Source of the DNA: Geosiphon pyriformis
Taxonomy: Eukaryota; Glomeromycota; Glomeromycetes; Archaeosporales; Geosiphonaceae
Length of the DNA: 64,000 bases
Assembly (NCBI GenBank): GCA_016748015.1
Contig: JAAOMT010000129.1
Span: forward strand, 124,001 to 188,000
Reading direction: 5' to 3'
The notes below the pieces were generated by a model. The model saw only the letters and a list, made by a program, of their open reading frames with translations, had not been told where the DNA came from and made no database searches. Position 1 is the first letter of the stretch; every line of letters begins with the position of its first letter. Positions 1 through 13,000 of this stretch are shown piece by piece. The translations under genes were made by a program, and so were the position numbers.

Positions 1-283
1 CATTTCGGCGAACTACAAGTTATTTCGCTGAACTATGAATTATTTCGGCCAATTTCCATTAATTTCGGCGAATTTTTGCTATGTTATATGGTTCAGGGTA
101 TTGTGTAAATTGATCATCTCAATTTCTATGGTCCAAATCGGGTTATTGATTAAATGATGATAATTGCTAATTTGATTAAATAATAAGTGAAATTCGAAAC
201 GATAATAATATGTGCTAATTAATGATAGGAATTATAAGGGAAATTTCATGCTAATTAATAGCTAAAATTCTACTGGTAACACC
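1..283 (-). mobile_element. Terminal part of a non-autonomous DNA transposon (MITE-like), interrupting LINE A
   Basis: This block matches the right-hand ~280 bp of the element at 6471-7450 along its whole length, including the alternating 'ATTTCGGCGAA' / 'TTTCGGCCAATTT' motifs and the terminal CTACTGGTAACAC. It ends abruptly where LINE A reverse-transcriptase coding sequence begins. It has no coding capacity. The left end lies outside the window, so length and target duplication cannot be read. Two copies sharing the same terminus in two different LINE positions is good evidence that this is a discrete mobile unit and not part of the LINE. Confidence 0.7.
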
Positions 284-1957
284 GGGCACTGATTCACCAG
301 CCAAGCAAGTGTTCAAAAGCACCAACAACATCTCCAAGACAGACCTATCACAATGTTTCCAAAGCTCATTTGAGATACCCAACAGACCAGCAGCTTTGCC
401 ATCAGGAAGGATGGAAACCATCCCAAACAACTTGTCAAAACCAATCGGACACATCACCTTTGAAAAAGCCTCATCAAAAACATACTCCAAAGGCTGATAT
501 TGGCGACACCATTTACTTGACATATTATCGACCACCCGACGCTTCCTAGTTCAACCCTTCATGATCACGTCCACCTTGCTCATAACCTGATCAGGCTCCA
601 AAACCAGTTCACTATCAACAACCAAGTGATCAAGCACCACCTTACAAAATGGGTGCTCCAGCACACTCCTTATCGTATAATCTTTATTGACCTCAAAGCT
701 TTCCATTCTCTTATCTATGGCTGATCTAATGTTAGCCTTCTTGGCGTTCTGAGACTCAATGAGCTTAAATGCACAATATGATTTTCGAGTGCTTGAGAGA
801 GCAAAAAGGACATGACCAGAGTCCATACCAAAATCCATCAGATCCCAAATGATTAAAGCCTTAATACTGTCCAGAGAAGTCCAACAATCCATGAAAGAAG
901 CAAAACCAACAACATCTTCCTTACGCGATGTCTTGATGATCTTAAAAACCAAAAGCTCCAATTTGTAAAACTTTGAGGATTCCTTAGAGAAAACTCTATC
1001 AAAGTTCTTGAATCATTTTTTTTTGAAAGTACTATTAGCTAAAAGCACTATGACCTCGCAAATGACGTCCCACATCACATCCAAATCTGAGAATCTTACA
1101 GAGGTGGCAAACTTATCTGAGAACATTGCTGCATTGGCCAAAGTGGCACACCTGAAATTGTCCCATTTACTCTCATCAATGCCCCTAATGTTAAACTTCC
1201 ATTGATCTCTATTCGCCTGCCTACGAAAAAAGTTCGAATGCATATCCAAAAGTCCACCCAAACCCACAGACACACAAACTGTTTGATGATCAGTATCAAA
1301 ATACTCACTAACATCCAAAACATCTTGGCTTACTATCGCATTGACCAAATTTGACGAAATGAACACATAATCAATAGTTCTTACAACACCCCTTGAATTT
1401 CTCCAGGTAGGACTTTTTGCCAATGAATTCCCTGCCAGAGAATTGACCATTCCCAAATCCAAACACTTCTTAAAACTAGCACACCTGCGAGAGCCATCTT
1501 CATTGAAATCACCACCCAAAATGACAAAAGAAGACTCATTCACAGCCCTAGCTATCAAGGAATTGACTTCACTAGCTTGAGAGAAACGGACTGCCAGAGA
1601 AGCACCAGCATAAAGCCCCAAAATTGATACCAAAAGTTTGTTCTTAAAAAGCAACTTAATTGAAAGAAGCCAACCAGGCACCTTAGAAACCTTATACACA
1701 TGGCGAGCCAGAGAATTGTCTACAACAATAGCAACACCCGAACTCAGATTACCAGAATCTTGACCTGAAGTAAAGACTCAAACACCATCAAACCTAGTTG
1801 CAATCCATGGACAGACCTTACTCTTTAGCTTGGTCTTAGTAACAATAGAAATCAAATTGTTCATATTCTTGTGCCAACAAATGACATCTTCCTGTTTTGC
1901 AGGATTGTTCATACCTCTAACATTACACGTGGCAATTTTCCAAATTAAGTGAGTCAT
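284..1957 (-). pseudogene. LINE A ORF2 fragment: AP-like endonuclease and start of reverse transcriptase
   Basis: The frame starts at ATG 1957 (M-T-H-L-I-W-K-I-A-T-C-N-V-R-G). This is the start of an exonuclease/endonuclease/phosphatase-fold endonuclease, with GGDFNEDGS around 1490-1520 and a TDHQTVCV region near 1270-1290. A linker follows, then the N-terminal RT segment with LPDGKAAGL near 390-420. Coding is cut at the MITE junction after residues S-V-P. In-frame TGA codons lie at 1778-1780, 1013-1015 and 551-553, each where copy B or C (or the family pattern) has Trp. No RT catalytic core is present in the window for this copy. It is a pseudogene by truncation. Confidence 0.8.
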
Positions 1958-3930
1958 TGAGAAGACAGGGGAACTGACAAACCCAAACCAGAGCACAGAA
2001 TATTTAACTTATCCAAAACTGAACCAACTGAGGCCTCCAAAGCAATCAATTTTGTTTCCAAACCACCCACTTTGGCAGTGAGGACTTTGGAACTACTAGA
2101 GCTGAGCTTAACAACAGCATCATAAATGACGAATGGAGGAGTACCAAATGAGACCAAAGCAGTATCCATAATCATATCAAAATCTACATTAGAAGTTAAA
2201 GTTTCAGAAACAGCAGGAAGAAGGCTCAGAGAAAAGGTCACTACAGAAACCAAATCAATGGATTCCAGTCAAACCAAAATGCCAGAAATGCAGTTAGTCA
2301 AAAGCTCCAAAGAGTGCTCCAAAATTGCCAGCCGGTCATTCAAATAAGAAATGGTAGGAGAGTCAGTTGCCATTGAAGAATGAACCAAACCAGAATGCAA
2401 ACCAGCACCAACCAAACCAGAGGAAGTCACACGAGAAGAAGAGCCACCAGCAACTTGGGCCTATGTTTTACCACCAAATGAGACCGGACGAGCAATAGGA
2501 GCCGACTTTTTCTTATATATCCCAGCTAGATGAATCTGATCTTGCTCAGAAACCACCCTCTTTCCTCGAACACCAGAATACTCACCCAAGGAGCAGTTGA
2601 CCATAACATGACCAAATTGTTTACAATGAGTGCAACTGGCCAAAGAAAGACCAGCCCAACGCAAACTCACACCTTTGAAAACTGGAACGGTACCAATAGC
2701 AGCCAACTTGGATGCCTTATCACCAAAACAAATTACAGCACATCTATCACAAACATATGAATTAGAATTATGGCCAATGTAACAAGTCTTCCCACTGTAT
2801 GACTCCAACAAACAGAAAAGATCATGGGTATTGATGCCAACTGAAAGAGTATAAAGCAAAGCCTAATGCTGATCTCTCGATACCCATGTTTGTTTATTAT
2901 TGATTGCCAAAGCCACATGCACCGAATCCTTTCCCATGAGGACTGACCATTTGGAAGCAACCAGACTAGCTACTTAAGATGACTCAAATTTGACCAGGGC
3001 CTTTTGCCAGAGACCAATCAGCTGCATTTTGATTGAAACAACCTTGCCAAATTTGGAAAAGACTGACTTTACTGCCAATCTAAAAAGATCCACTGGGATC
3101 TTCTTGACTATCACTTCCCAATCTGAACAGACACTTGATTTTCTCAGATTATTATTGACTAAAATTTTCTTACTAATTGCCAATTTCCTAGCCTTATTTA
3201 AATTAATTTCAAATGTAAATGAGGATCTGATGATTCCTGGGAATTTTGAGAGAGTTGAGACTCCCTCAAATCCATTAACGTGATAAAAAATTTTTTTCAA
3301 ACTGATCATTTTATCATTATTAGTTTTGCCAGAAACAGCAGATAGCTCAATATCTAATGCAAACAATTTTGACAAATTAAAATTCCGTTTCTCTGGTGCA
3401 CATAACCCAATTGGAGGAAGGTGATTGAATCCATGAAATTTGGAACTCAGGAGAGGCAAAGTATCCTCACCATCACTTGAAACGTTGAAAGAAAGAGATG
3501 GTGGCTTACTGTTCAGAACATAGGTGCAGGTATGTGTCTTCCTTGGCGTGGCATCATTTATGTTATTGTCCAAACCCAAAACATCCGACTCTGCATAGCA
3601 AGTTTCCTTAGTGACGACGTTTTCCATGTTATTCAAGTCCAAAACGCCACTCACACTGTCCACTTCGCTGTTGACTTTGCTAGTCCATAATCACCCAATG
3701 TTAGGTCCGTCACCACTTTCATCCATAACGTTCGAGACACCAGCAGACAACTCTACCAACCTGTCAACCATCACAGGTTTCTTCAGCTTCTTATAGAATG
3801 CACTGCGAGAATGAAAACCAACTGAGTGCTTATTTTTGACACCAGACCGGGTTCTCAACCCAACTGAAACAAACCCAGAACCACCAGCAGCAAAGCCCAC
3901 CAGTTCTATAGCAACAAAAGGGGGAATGTC
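1954..3930 (-). pseudogene. LINE A ORF1: RRM-like and CCHC zinc-knuckle nucleic-acid-binding protein
   Basis: Conceptual ORF1 runs leftwards from about 3930. A poorly conserved N-terminal region is followed by a segment with DWEVIVKKIPVDL and FSKFGKVVSIKMQLIG (about 3000-3120) that looks like an RNA-recognition-motif fold. A zinc knuckle C-x2-C-x4-H-x4-C (CTHCKQFGHVMVNC) lies at about 2590-2630. The C-terminal Ser-rich/helical region ends ...LSSQ-stop at 1954-1956. The frame is broken by stops near 3700, 2973, 2875 and 2461 (a Trp-to-TAG change; copy C has KTWVQ there) and near 2266. The stop overlaps the ORF2 start as ATGA. The start codon is uncertain. Confidence 0.75.
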
Positions 3931-4034
3931 TGAAGAAATAACTGGAGAAAGGTGAAGGGGAAAGGAAAAAGGAAGGCTATTTCAGTGACGACTCAAAGCT
4001 CTCATTGTGACCAAGAGATCAATGAAAAAAAGAG

Positions 4035-4740
4035 TTTTTTTTTTTTTGAGTTTAATAATATTAAAACTGATCTTTTAAAGATTATTAAATAGTTGATTAG
4101 ATTAATTCTTTATAATATTAGATTATTTGATGTAGTTTAAAAAATATTAGTTTTGGATAAGTTTATTTTTATTGTAACAATATAACATAGTTTAAACTAA
4201 TTTAAATAGCTAATTACATATAAAAAGTATGTGAATTACACTTAGTTTAGAATATTTGGTTTGTTTTATAGTCCTAAATAGTAATTGAGTTATACTTATT
4301 AAACTTAATAAAAAAAAATAATATATTTAATTAGTAAAGCCAACTTAACTAATTTAAATTTAAAAAAAATCAACTTAAAATTAATTATAAAATTAACAAC
4401 AATAATAGAAAAAAAACCAGAAATATAACAATTTTAACATAAAAATTTATATTAATAAATAACTTTAAAATCAATTATAAATTTTAACAAAAGTTTTAAA
4501 AATATAATAAAAATACTTTATAAATAAAAACCAAATAATCTAAATTTTAATACTTAAGATAATATTAATAATTAAAAATTTTTTATTAAATATAATTTTT
4601 TTGTAAAATATTAAAAATAATAATATTTAAGTTTTTTTAAAACCAAAAATAATAATAATATATTTTAATTATTAAATAAAATTAAAAAACCAAGAATTAA
4701 AAAATCAACTTATTAATTTTTTATTATTATTATGTTTTAC
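4035..4740. other. AT-rich spacer between LINE A and LINE B
   Basis: About 700 bp made almost only of A and T with short homopolymers. No reading frame, RNA gene or recognisable repeat is visible. It separates the 5' end of LINE A from the 3' end of LINE B and resembles the islands at about 12,431-12,892, 19,791-20,720, 28,000-28,740, 34,060-34,730 and 54,290-56,215. Confidence 0.7.
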
Positions 4741-4852
4741 AAGTAAGGTCTAAACACTGCCTAGTACAATATATCAACATAAGTGATCTAAACTAGATAT
4801 GAATCATGCTTTATCTACATGTGACCAGTTATTCAAACTGATCAAAACAACA

Positions 4853-7800
4853 CTAAACACTTATATAAACCAAGATCAAATCACTAACACCTAAAAAAAA
4901 AAAACAAGACTTATAAAATTTGAAACAAACACCAAATGTCTTAGCAACACCAAGCAACCTAACAACACCAGCAAACAACCCTAAAGACAGACCAGAAATT
5001 GAGATAGAGACCAAACCACTTGGTAGAATCAGCCCATTTTTTTTCATAAAAGCACAATATCTAGCCCAGACTAACCAAATCTTATCTCTAAAAGTAAAGC
5101 AAAAAATACACACAAAAGCCACAATTTTCAGATGTACTACTTTGAAATTACCAAAAATAGACATTACCTCCTGGAGCCAACCTTCAAAAACAAAACTCTT
5201 GCAAATAGCCATATACACATTAACATTAGGAACACAAGATAACATTAGCCAAAACACACAAAAAAACAAATAAAAAAGACCAGAAAGTGCCCTCCAAGAA
5301 GCTGCATAAGCATCCAATAATTGAATATAAATAGATCTGTTAGTTACACAAGAAAAAACATGATTTGACACCTCAATATTACCACAATATAAACATGTTA
5401 CACTAGGATAGCATTTGTTAAAAAGTCGCTTCCATATAGCAACAAATAGCTGATAATATAAAGCTTTTATAAACTAAGTGTGGATGCCAGCAGAAGGTTT
5501 ACTAATAAGACCAACAGTCATGTGCAAGTCTGGATGTCACACCAAAAATGAACTGAACCAATCAATGTCCAAAAGCAAACTATTTATCAGAATCTTAGAA
5601 CTAGAACCAACTTCCCAACAAACACAATACATAAACCAAAAAACATTATGAACAAAGTGTCTTAAGCTATTAGAAACAATCTTACTCCCAGCCAGTATAA
5701 AACATTCTTTTAATTGAGAAAGAAAGTGCCAGTTAGAAAAAGAAGCAGCATTAGCAAGAATGTTTGCAAATTTATTTTCCAACATATCTGAGTGAGTCTT
5801 AACTTTGTACTAGTTAACCCTTAAATTCTTATTATGAATAATGCTTACAATGTGCTGGCATTTTATCCAATATTAATTACAATAGTTCAAATATATCAGA
5901 CCCAACTCCAATTTGCATGCATTTAGGACTGCTTGACTGTCTGTGAACAACTAAACCAAACTAAGAGAGGAGACACACTCAAAAGCCAGTGCTATAGCCT
6001 GTAATTCTACCAAAGTAAAGAACATCATACCAAAAACACTAACACCCAAACCCAAATTTATGTCTTTAAAAAAAACTGCTGTACCAGTTTTCATGTTAAC
6101 TGTGCTTATGTTTTTCAAAGAACCATCCATATAAATTGACAAAGTATTAGAATTAACACAAGATAATTAACTAAAAATTAACTCAAATTCACAAGATATA
6201 AGAACATTTAAAGATTTTATACTACCTAAAACTGAAGGGCAAGTAGAATAAGAATTAGCATTATTAAGAAAAGCAACAGAAATCTTGAACCAGTCAGAAA
6301 CAAGGCCATGAAAATCAAGTCTCTTCTATTACTTAAAAGTATTTCAATTAAAAACTGTGCTATAATAATTGTAAAACTAGTTCACAAAAGCAACATTGTA
6401 TTGCCAGAAAAAAGGAAGAGATTCAAAGAACTTAGACTCATCATGAACAGTTAACATGGGCACACTACTCTGATGTTACTAGAGGTTTTTGGTCTCTTTT
6501 TTTAATTGTTGTTAATATTTGTTTGTTGCTAATTTCACATTTTTTAGAAACAGTTAAATTTCCAATAACTGAATTTATTTTCAAATTAACTCCTATAATT
6601 TGAACTGCTGGACTTATAAGTAGAATAGCCAATTCTGTGCTAATTACTTTGTGTAGTTATGTTGTAGTAAACATCAACTCTTTCCCAGGAATTGCTCATC
6701 TGAAAGCTTACTAAAAATGTATAGTTACTTTGCTGTAAAAGTCAACTTTTCTACAGAAATTTTGTCTGTAAACTATCCTAATAATTATAATAAGAAAAAA
6801 AATAAAAAATCAAAGAAATGTAAAAGAAATAGAATTGTCAATAAAAACATTTTCTATTCAGGCCTGAAGTTACTAACAGATTACTGAAATTGGTAGCTAA
6901 TTAATTTCAAAATGTTAGTTGTGTTGGAGAAATTTCAAGTGTAATAATTTTAAGGATTTGGTTTTTCAAATATTTAATTTTTATTTGATTTTGTAAAAAA
7001 AAGTGATTTGTTATAATTAAAATATCTAAAGTAAGATACTATGATAAGATATAAGAAGATACATTTTCTTGAAAAGAGAAGCTCTTCTTTTATACAACTT
7101 GTTATAGTACTAATCTTTGAACTTGTACTTTTTTCTTTGCTCCAATTTCAGTAAACTAAAAATACATTTTGGTGAACTACAAGTTATTTCTACAAATTAT
7201 TAATTATTTTGGCCAATTTTTCATTAATTTCGGCGAATTTTGACTATATCAAATGGTTCAAGATATTGTGTAATTTAATCATTTTAATTTCTATAGTACA
7301 AATCAAGTTATTGATTGAGTAATGATATTTAATAATTTGGCTAATTAACAAGTAATAATCAAAATGATAATAATATGCTAATTAATAATAGAAATTATAA
7401 GAATAATTTTATGCTAATTTAATAGCTAAAATTCTACTGGTAACACTGATAACAAAAAAAGCTATTCAAAAGACCACTTAAGAACAAATTGCACTCAAGA
7501 AAAACACAGACCACATCTGCCAAAAAGTTATCAAAAAAACTGACTCCCATACAAACCAGAAAACACAAAGGATAGAGTGGACACCAACTTAAAATCTGCA
7601 AATCATAAGATCTGTGAGAAAACAAACACCCTAAAATTCTACTAGAATTTGCAAAGTTCATAACAGATGCCAATTTTCTTTCAGACTGAACTTGCTCAAA
7701 GATCTTTAAACTATAAAAGAAAAAGTGGTAAATTATATCACCAGAAAAATCACGAGGCAGACTAGCTTTTGACTTCAAATTTCTACAAATCAAAGCATTC

Positions 7801-10517
7801 TACTTATTACACACACTATTAGGAATGAAGCTGAATTGTGTCTTGTAATCAATGATAAGATAAAGGACAGCTAACATCAAATATAAAAATTGCTTGTTTG
7901 AGATGGCTTTCTTCAAAATAAGGTTGGTAAAAAACTGAATGTCAGAATGTGCTTTAGCCAAGCTAGGCTTTAATAGTCTATCAGTAGACAGATAAATGCC
8001 AAGATAGTGATGAAATTCACCTCTCTTGGCAATAGAAATAGATGACTCACTAATTAATAAGGAAGAATGCTCAACATTACAATTAATAGGAATGGCCACT
8101 GTTTTGTCATTATTTATAAAAATATTATTAATATAGAAGAAATCACTAGCAATATTAAAAATATATTGAGTAGTCTTCTAATTATAGCCAACTCAGATAG
8201 TATTATCTACAAATACACTAGTGACAAAAAAGGAGGTTAACCCAGTTTGAGATTCAGCATGACCAATTTTGGAAATGAAATAAGAATTCAATCTATATTC
8301 ACATAAGCTCTTCTGTCTCTTAACTTCACACAACAAAAGATTGTAGAATATATGCCAAAAAAGAGGTAAGAACACCTCTTCTTGATCCAAACTATTATGT
8401 ACTGGATATTCATTTAACAAACCAAAATCAGTTATAACTCTGTTAATGTGACCACCATAAATACTGCCAAAAAATCAAATAAACTTGCTACACATCTTTA
8501 TCCTAACCAGGCATTTTTTAAGATATTCCTATTTAACAGAATCATATGCTTTCCACATATCTTGCAAAACCAACCAAAGCTTATGGTTTTTTTTCAATGC
8601 ATCTTCAATTACTAAACCAACAGCAAAGATAGAAGACAATGTTGTTGTACTTTTCAAGACTGAAAAATTGTCTCCATGGAGAACACTATATGTGTTGCAT
8701 GCCAACAAAATCTTATCAGAAAAAACTTTAGAGAGAATTTTTTGTGTAATCTCAATTAAAACAATAGGATAAATATTCATTAGAATACTCATCTATTTAT
8801 ATGGTTTGAGAATCATTGAGATCCAAGCCTCTCTCTAAGAACTAGACACCAATTTACTAATTAAACAAAAATTCAAAAGCTCCAAAAGCATATTCAAAAT
8901 TGTCTTATTGCAATATTTTCAAAGCTCATTAGAAATATCAGAAAGCCCAGCAGCTTTGCCATTGGGAAGATTGGAGATTACACAAAACAGCTTATCAAAA
9001 CCAATTGGACACATCACATTCAAAAAAGCTTTATCAAAAACATACTCCAAAGATTAATATTAATAACATCAATCACTGGAGACATTAGCAACAACTGCAT
9101 ATTTCTTGGTTCAACCTTTCATGACTATATTCACCTTGGCTTTAACCAGATTAGGTTCCAAAATCAGTTTGTCTTCAACTACCAGGTGATCTAACACCAC
9201 TTTACAGAAAAGACACTATAGAACACTCTTGATAGTGTGGCCTTTGTTCATCTCAAAACTCTTCATCCTCTTATCAATAACATGCCTAATGTTCGATTCA
9301 TTAGTCTTTTTAGCTTTAACAAGTTTGCTGATATAATATGACTTCTTTATCCTAAAAAAAACAGAACATACACAATTAGAGTTGGCACCAGAATTCAGAA
9401 AAGCTCTGATACTTAAGGCATTATTGACATCCAGAAAAGACCAAAAATCTAACAAAAAAACACATTTACTCTCAAAATCCACACAGGAGCACCTAACAAT
9501 TTTTAACACCAAAAGTTCTAATCTGTAAAATCTAGACAATTTTCTGGTAAATTCCCTAATATAACTCTTGTATCATTTTTTTTTAAATGTTCTATTAGTT
9601 GAAAAGATTATTACTCTGTAAATAATGTTTTATATTGTATCCAAATCTAAGAACTTCTTAGATATAACAAACTTATCTGAGAATATAGCAGTATTGGCTG
9701 CTGTAATACTCTTAAACTTACATCATTTCAACTTATTAGCATTTTTGAAATCAAACTTCCAATGATCTCTATTTACTTGTTTGTGCAGTGAGTTCAGTTG
9801 CACATTTAGGAATTCACTCAAACTTACCATGACAGAAACAGCTTTGTGATCAATATCAAAATGTTTACAAACATTTATAACATTGTGATCTACTACTGTA
9901 TTAACCAAATTTAAAGAAATGAATATGTAATCAATTGTTTTTTTTACACTTCTCAAATTTTTTCATGTTGGATTCTTCACAACCAGACTTTTTGACAAAG
10001 AATTAACCAATTCCAAATTGAGACATTTTCTGAAACTTGCATATTTGTGAGAACCATTTTCATTGAAATCCCCATCTAGAATGACAAAAGAGAATTCATT
10101 TATAGTCTTTGCAATTAGAAAATTAATATTATTAGCTTGGGAAAACCAAACTGCAAAAGAAACACCAGCATAAAGCCTTAAAATTGAAACAGAAAGTTTA
10201 TTCTTGAAAAGCAATTTAACAGAAAGAAGCTGTTCAGACATCTCAAAAACTTTACTTATATGTTTTACCAGAGAAAAGTTCATGACAATTACTATACCAG
10301 CATTCAGGTGTCCAGAATTTAAACCAGAAGTAAACACCCAAATGTCATCAAATTTGTTTACAATCCACAGGCGAATCTTTCCTTTTAGCTTAGTTTTTGT
10401 GAAAATAGAGACCAAATTGTTTATGTCTTTGTGCCAATAAATAATATCAATCTGTTTTGCAGAATTGTTCATTCTTTTAACATTGTACATAGCTATTTTT
10501 CACACCAAATTACTCAT
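4853..10517 (-). pseudogene. LINE B ORF2: endonuclease, reverse transcriptase, RNase H, C-terminal zinc region
   Basis: Starts at ATG 10,517 (M-S-N-L-V-stop-K-I-A-M-Y-N-V). Domains on the minus strand: endonuclease with VILDGDFNENGS (about 10,060-10,100), a linker, RT with NSLDQEEVFLPLFW (about 8,340-8,400) and FVDN (about 8,200), RNase H with YMDGSLKN (about 6,100), VELQA and TDSQA, and a C-terminal cysteine segment LYCGNIEVSNH (about 5,350-5,390). The MITE interrupts coding between the RT and RNase H. Either side of it the protein aligns without loss to copy C. In-frame TGA at Trp positions: 10,500, 9,963, 9,723, 9,573, 9,111, 9,069, 8,193, 6,344 and 5,537. TAG or TAA replaces Trp at about 9,627, 8,529, 7,800, 6,326 and 5,813. 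Confidence 0.8.
6471..7450. mobile_element. Non-autonomous DNA transposon (MITE-like), complete copy inside LINE B
   Basis: A ~980-bp non-coding insertion whose removal restores collinearity of LINE B ORF2 with copy C (LLNSFF joins SSVPML, matching NLPNTF-RSSGVFSM in C). The ends are imperfect inverted repeats: left TGATGTTACTAGAGGTTTTT, right in reverse complement CAGTGTTACCAGTAGAATTT. The right ~280 bp match bases 1-283. The termini resemble hAT-type ends (CAGTGTT...), but I cannot define a clean 8-bp target duplication; ACTCTGAT at left and ACACTGAT at right are a possible degenerate pair. No transposase is present, so it would need one supplied in trans. Confidence 0.7.
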
Positions 10518-12204
10518 TGAGAAAGGGTTTTAGAAATTATACCACCAGCCAGAACCAAACTATTAAAATGAACCAACAAACTTAACACTGAAGCAGCAAG
10601 CCCATCCAGCATGCTCTTCAATTATGCTATATTAAAAAAAGCAAAAGAGCCCAAAATCATAGCAGCCTTATCACCAGTGGCATTACCCAAGCTCTTTTCC
10701 ATCACTATATTTCTCACTTGATCCTGTAATAGAGGGGTCATTGACAGCTGACATCTAGAGCTAGATTGAAAAACTGCCAGCATAAGTGACTTTAATCTCT
10801 TAGCTAACTTACAAATTTGTCTTATGAGACTAGTAAAACTGTTTTTAATAGCAGTTAAATGTAATTTCAATTCATTAATGACCAATGAGGGGGTTTTATC
10901 TCCAAAAAAAAATCAGTATCAGCCAAATCATTATGCACAAAAAAAAAGAAGAAGAAAGACCTACCAACAACTTTTGCCCAAGAAATACCACTAAAAGATA
11001 CAGAACAAGCCATCGGTGCTAAACATTTGGCATAGATGGATGCCAGTCTACTTTTATCCTTATCTGAAAACACTTTACACAATAAGTTTTTAGAAGAAAT
11101 CTTCTTACCACTAGCACAGTCTAATAACATATGACCTAACTTCCCATACTTGACACATCTAGCAGAAATGAGACAAGACCAGTGTAGATTGGTGCCTCTA
11201 AGTACAGGTGTGGTTCCCATAACAACATTCAATAACTCAACAGAATTGAAACAAACAACAGTACATCTGGCCTGAGCATATGTTATTGGATAACAATTAA
11301 TGATGCATGTTTTTCTACCCATAGACCTAACAAAGTCCCAAATATCATGAGCATTAGTTCCCATCAGCAGTATATAAAACAGTGCCCTATAATGATTTTT
11401 CACATTTCATGATTCTTTGTCTGAATTTGCTCTAGTAATATGTACAGCATCTTTCCTAATTAGGATAGACTACTCAACTGCAACCAAATTAGCATAATCC
11501 ATTTGCTCAAATTCTACCACCACTTTTTGTTACAGCCCTACCAATTGTATTTTAATTGACTTAATCATTCCAAACTTGGATAGTACAGTATGCATAGCCT
11601 TAGCTGATGTTTCAACTGAAATTTTTTTTATTATCACAGCCCAATCTAAATAACTAAAAAATTTCTTGAGATTGGTGTTTACCAGAATATTTGCAGCTAT
11701 TGCCTTTTCCATAGTCTGTGCCAAACTAAATTCAAATATAAAGAATGTATGGATAATCTCTGAAAATTTTGAGAAAGTAAAAGCCCTCCCCAAAACCATT
11801 GACTTTTGAAAATAAATTTCTAACTATTGCAAGCTTTTCCTGAAAAAATTTTTCAATCACTTTATCTAAACCAATATCTAAAGTGAATGATTTCCTAATT
11901 GAAACGTCCACCAAAGTCTTCAAAGGAAGAGAAAGTACCAAAGGAGTGTCCAACAGAATATTATTACAATCATCACCTAAGAAGTTAATTTTCCTAGTGC
12001 TCTTTTGGTCAGAATTTTCGAATTTTTAGGCATTTGATCCAAGTTTCCTTCAGCAAGAATGCCACTTTCATCATAATTAAAGCTGGTTTTTTTAACCAAA
12101 CACTCCTCCTCTATGTTCACATTATCTGATTCAGTGGTATTATCAGTCTCAGAACTCCATAAATAACCACTCAATTTCTTAGCAGCAATTTTTCTATTAC
12201 TCAT
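10514..12204 (-). pseudogene. LINE B ORF1: decayed zinc-knuckle nucleic-acid-binding protein
   Basis: Fragments in shifting frames align with ORF1 of A and C: an N-terminal piece (12,204-11,977), a middle piece with an RRM-like YLDWAVIIKKISVE (about 11,615-11,660) and FSKFG-like LSKFGMIKSIKIQLVGL (11,530-11,580), and a zinc knuckle CVKYGKLGHMLLDC (about 11,120-11,165). The C-terminal region is strongly degraded. The ORF1 stop and ORF2 start overlap as ATGA at 10,514-10,517, as in the other copies. At least four frame changes or stops make this non-functional. Confidence 0.7.
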
Positions 12205-12430
12205 ACTATTCTCTAAAGCCTCATTTTTTTCTTTTTTCTAGACTCAACAGACTTAATATTAATGCTAAAACCAAATTTCATAATAAACTTTTTCAGAATG
12301 ACAATACTAGGGCCAACAATGGTCTCATAATTAAGCAAAAACGGTTTGGATTTATCATACTGAATGGTAAAAAACTTCTTTCAAAAAACTTTTTTTGACT
12401 CTTTTTTGAGAATTTGAAATGAAGAAGAGA

Positions 12431-12892
12431 AAGAAGTTTTTGTTATATTAATTTTAAAAACAATATAAACAAAAAAAATTTATTAACTTTGTTTTAAATT
12501 TATTTTTAAAAATAATTATTTTTTTTTAATTAATATATTTTTTTTAATAAAAGTTAATTAACAAGTTAAAATTGTATTTAAAAATATATTAAACTTAAAA
12601 TAGATAATATATATTATTATTAAATATTATAATTAAAAATTTGCTAATTTATTATAATAATTTTAATAATAATATATATTAAATCTTATTAAATAATAAT
12701 ATTTTTAATATTTAAAAACATTTAAAATACAAATTCTACACAAAATAACTTAATATTGTTTTTTAAATTTGATTTTATATTAATAAAATCATAAATAACT
12801 AAAAAAACAACTTTAATATAAGTCAATTTAATTTTAAAAAATTATTTACTTAAAAAATTATTTTTTATTATTATTAAATATATTTAATAAGT
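12431..12892. other. AT-rich spacer between LINE B and LINE C
   Basis: About 460 bp of almost pure A/T between the 5' end of B and the 3' end of C. No coding or RNA feature is visible. It has the same character as the other A/T islands in the window. Confidence 0.7.
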
Positions 12893-13000
12893 GAAGTTCA
12901 ACCACTATTTAGTACATAGAGCCATACTAGGAGGCTTAAATTAAATGTGGTTCACGTGCTCACTACATGTGGCCAGCCACTCGGACCAGACAAAGCAACA

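Larger units (their letters stand above)
284..4034 (-). mobile_element. LINE-type retrotransposon, copy A (5' part; 3' half beyond the MITE and window edge)
   Basis: Read on the minus strand, this carries ORF1 (zinc-knuckle RNA-binding protein) followed by ORF2 endonuclease and the start of the reverse transcriptase. It breaks off at the MITE terminus near base 283. The 5' end is set near 4034 because a stretch before ORF1 (CTCATTGTG-CAAGAGAT motif at about 3999-4022) is also found at the 5' end of copy C. Beyond it the sequence becomes featureless A/T. Of the three copies this one has the fewest disabling changes and the highest GC, so it may be the youngest. It is nevertheless dead, with several in-frame stops. 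Confidence 0.85.
4741..12430 (-). mobile_element. LINE-type retrotransposon, copy B, near full length but decayed, with nested MITE
   Basis: Minus-strand order: 5' end near 12,430, ORF1 (about 12,204-10,514), ORF2 (10,517-4,853), 3' end near 4,741. The 3' limit is where similarity to copy C starts (TTTAGTAC / CCTAGTAC block at about 4755-4770 versus 12,905-12,925). Without the ~980-bp MITE at 6471-7450 the element is about 6.7 kb. It is the most AT-shifted of the three copies and has many stops, so it looks oldest. The reverse-transcriptase catalytic box reads FVDN instead of FVDD, which removes one catalytic aspartate. Confidence 0.85.
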
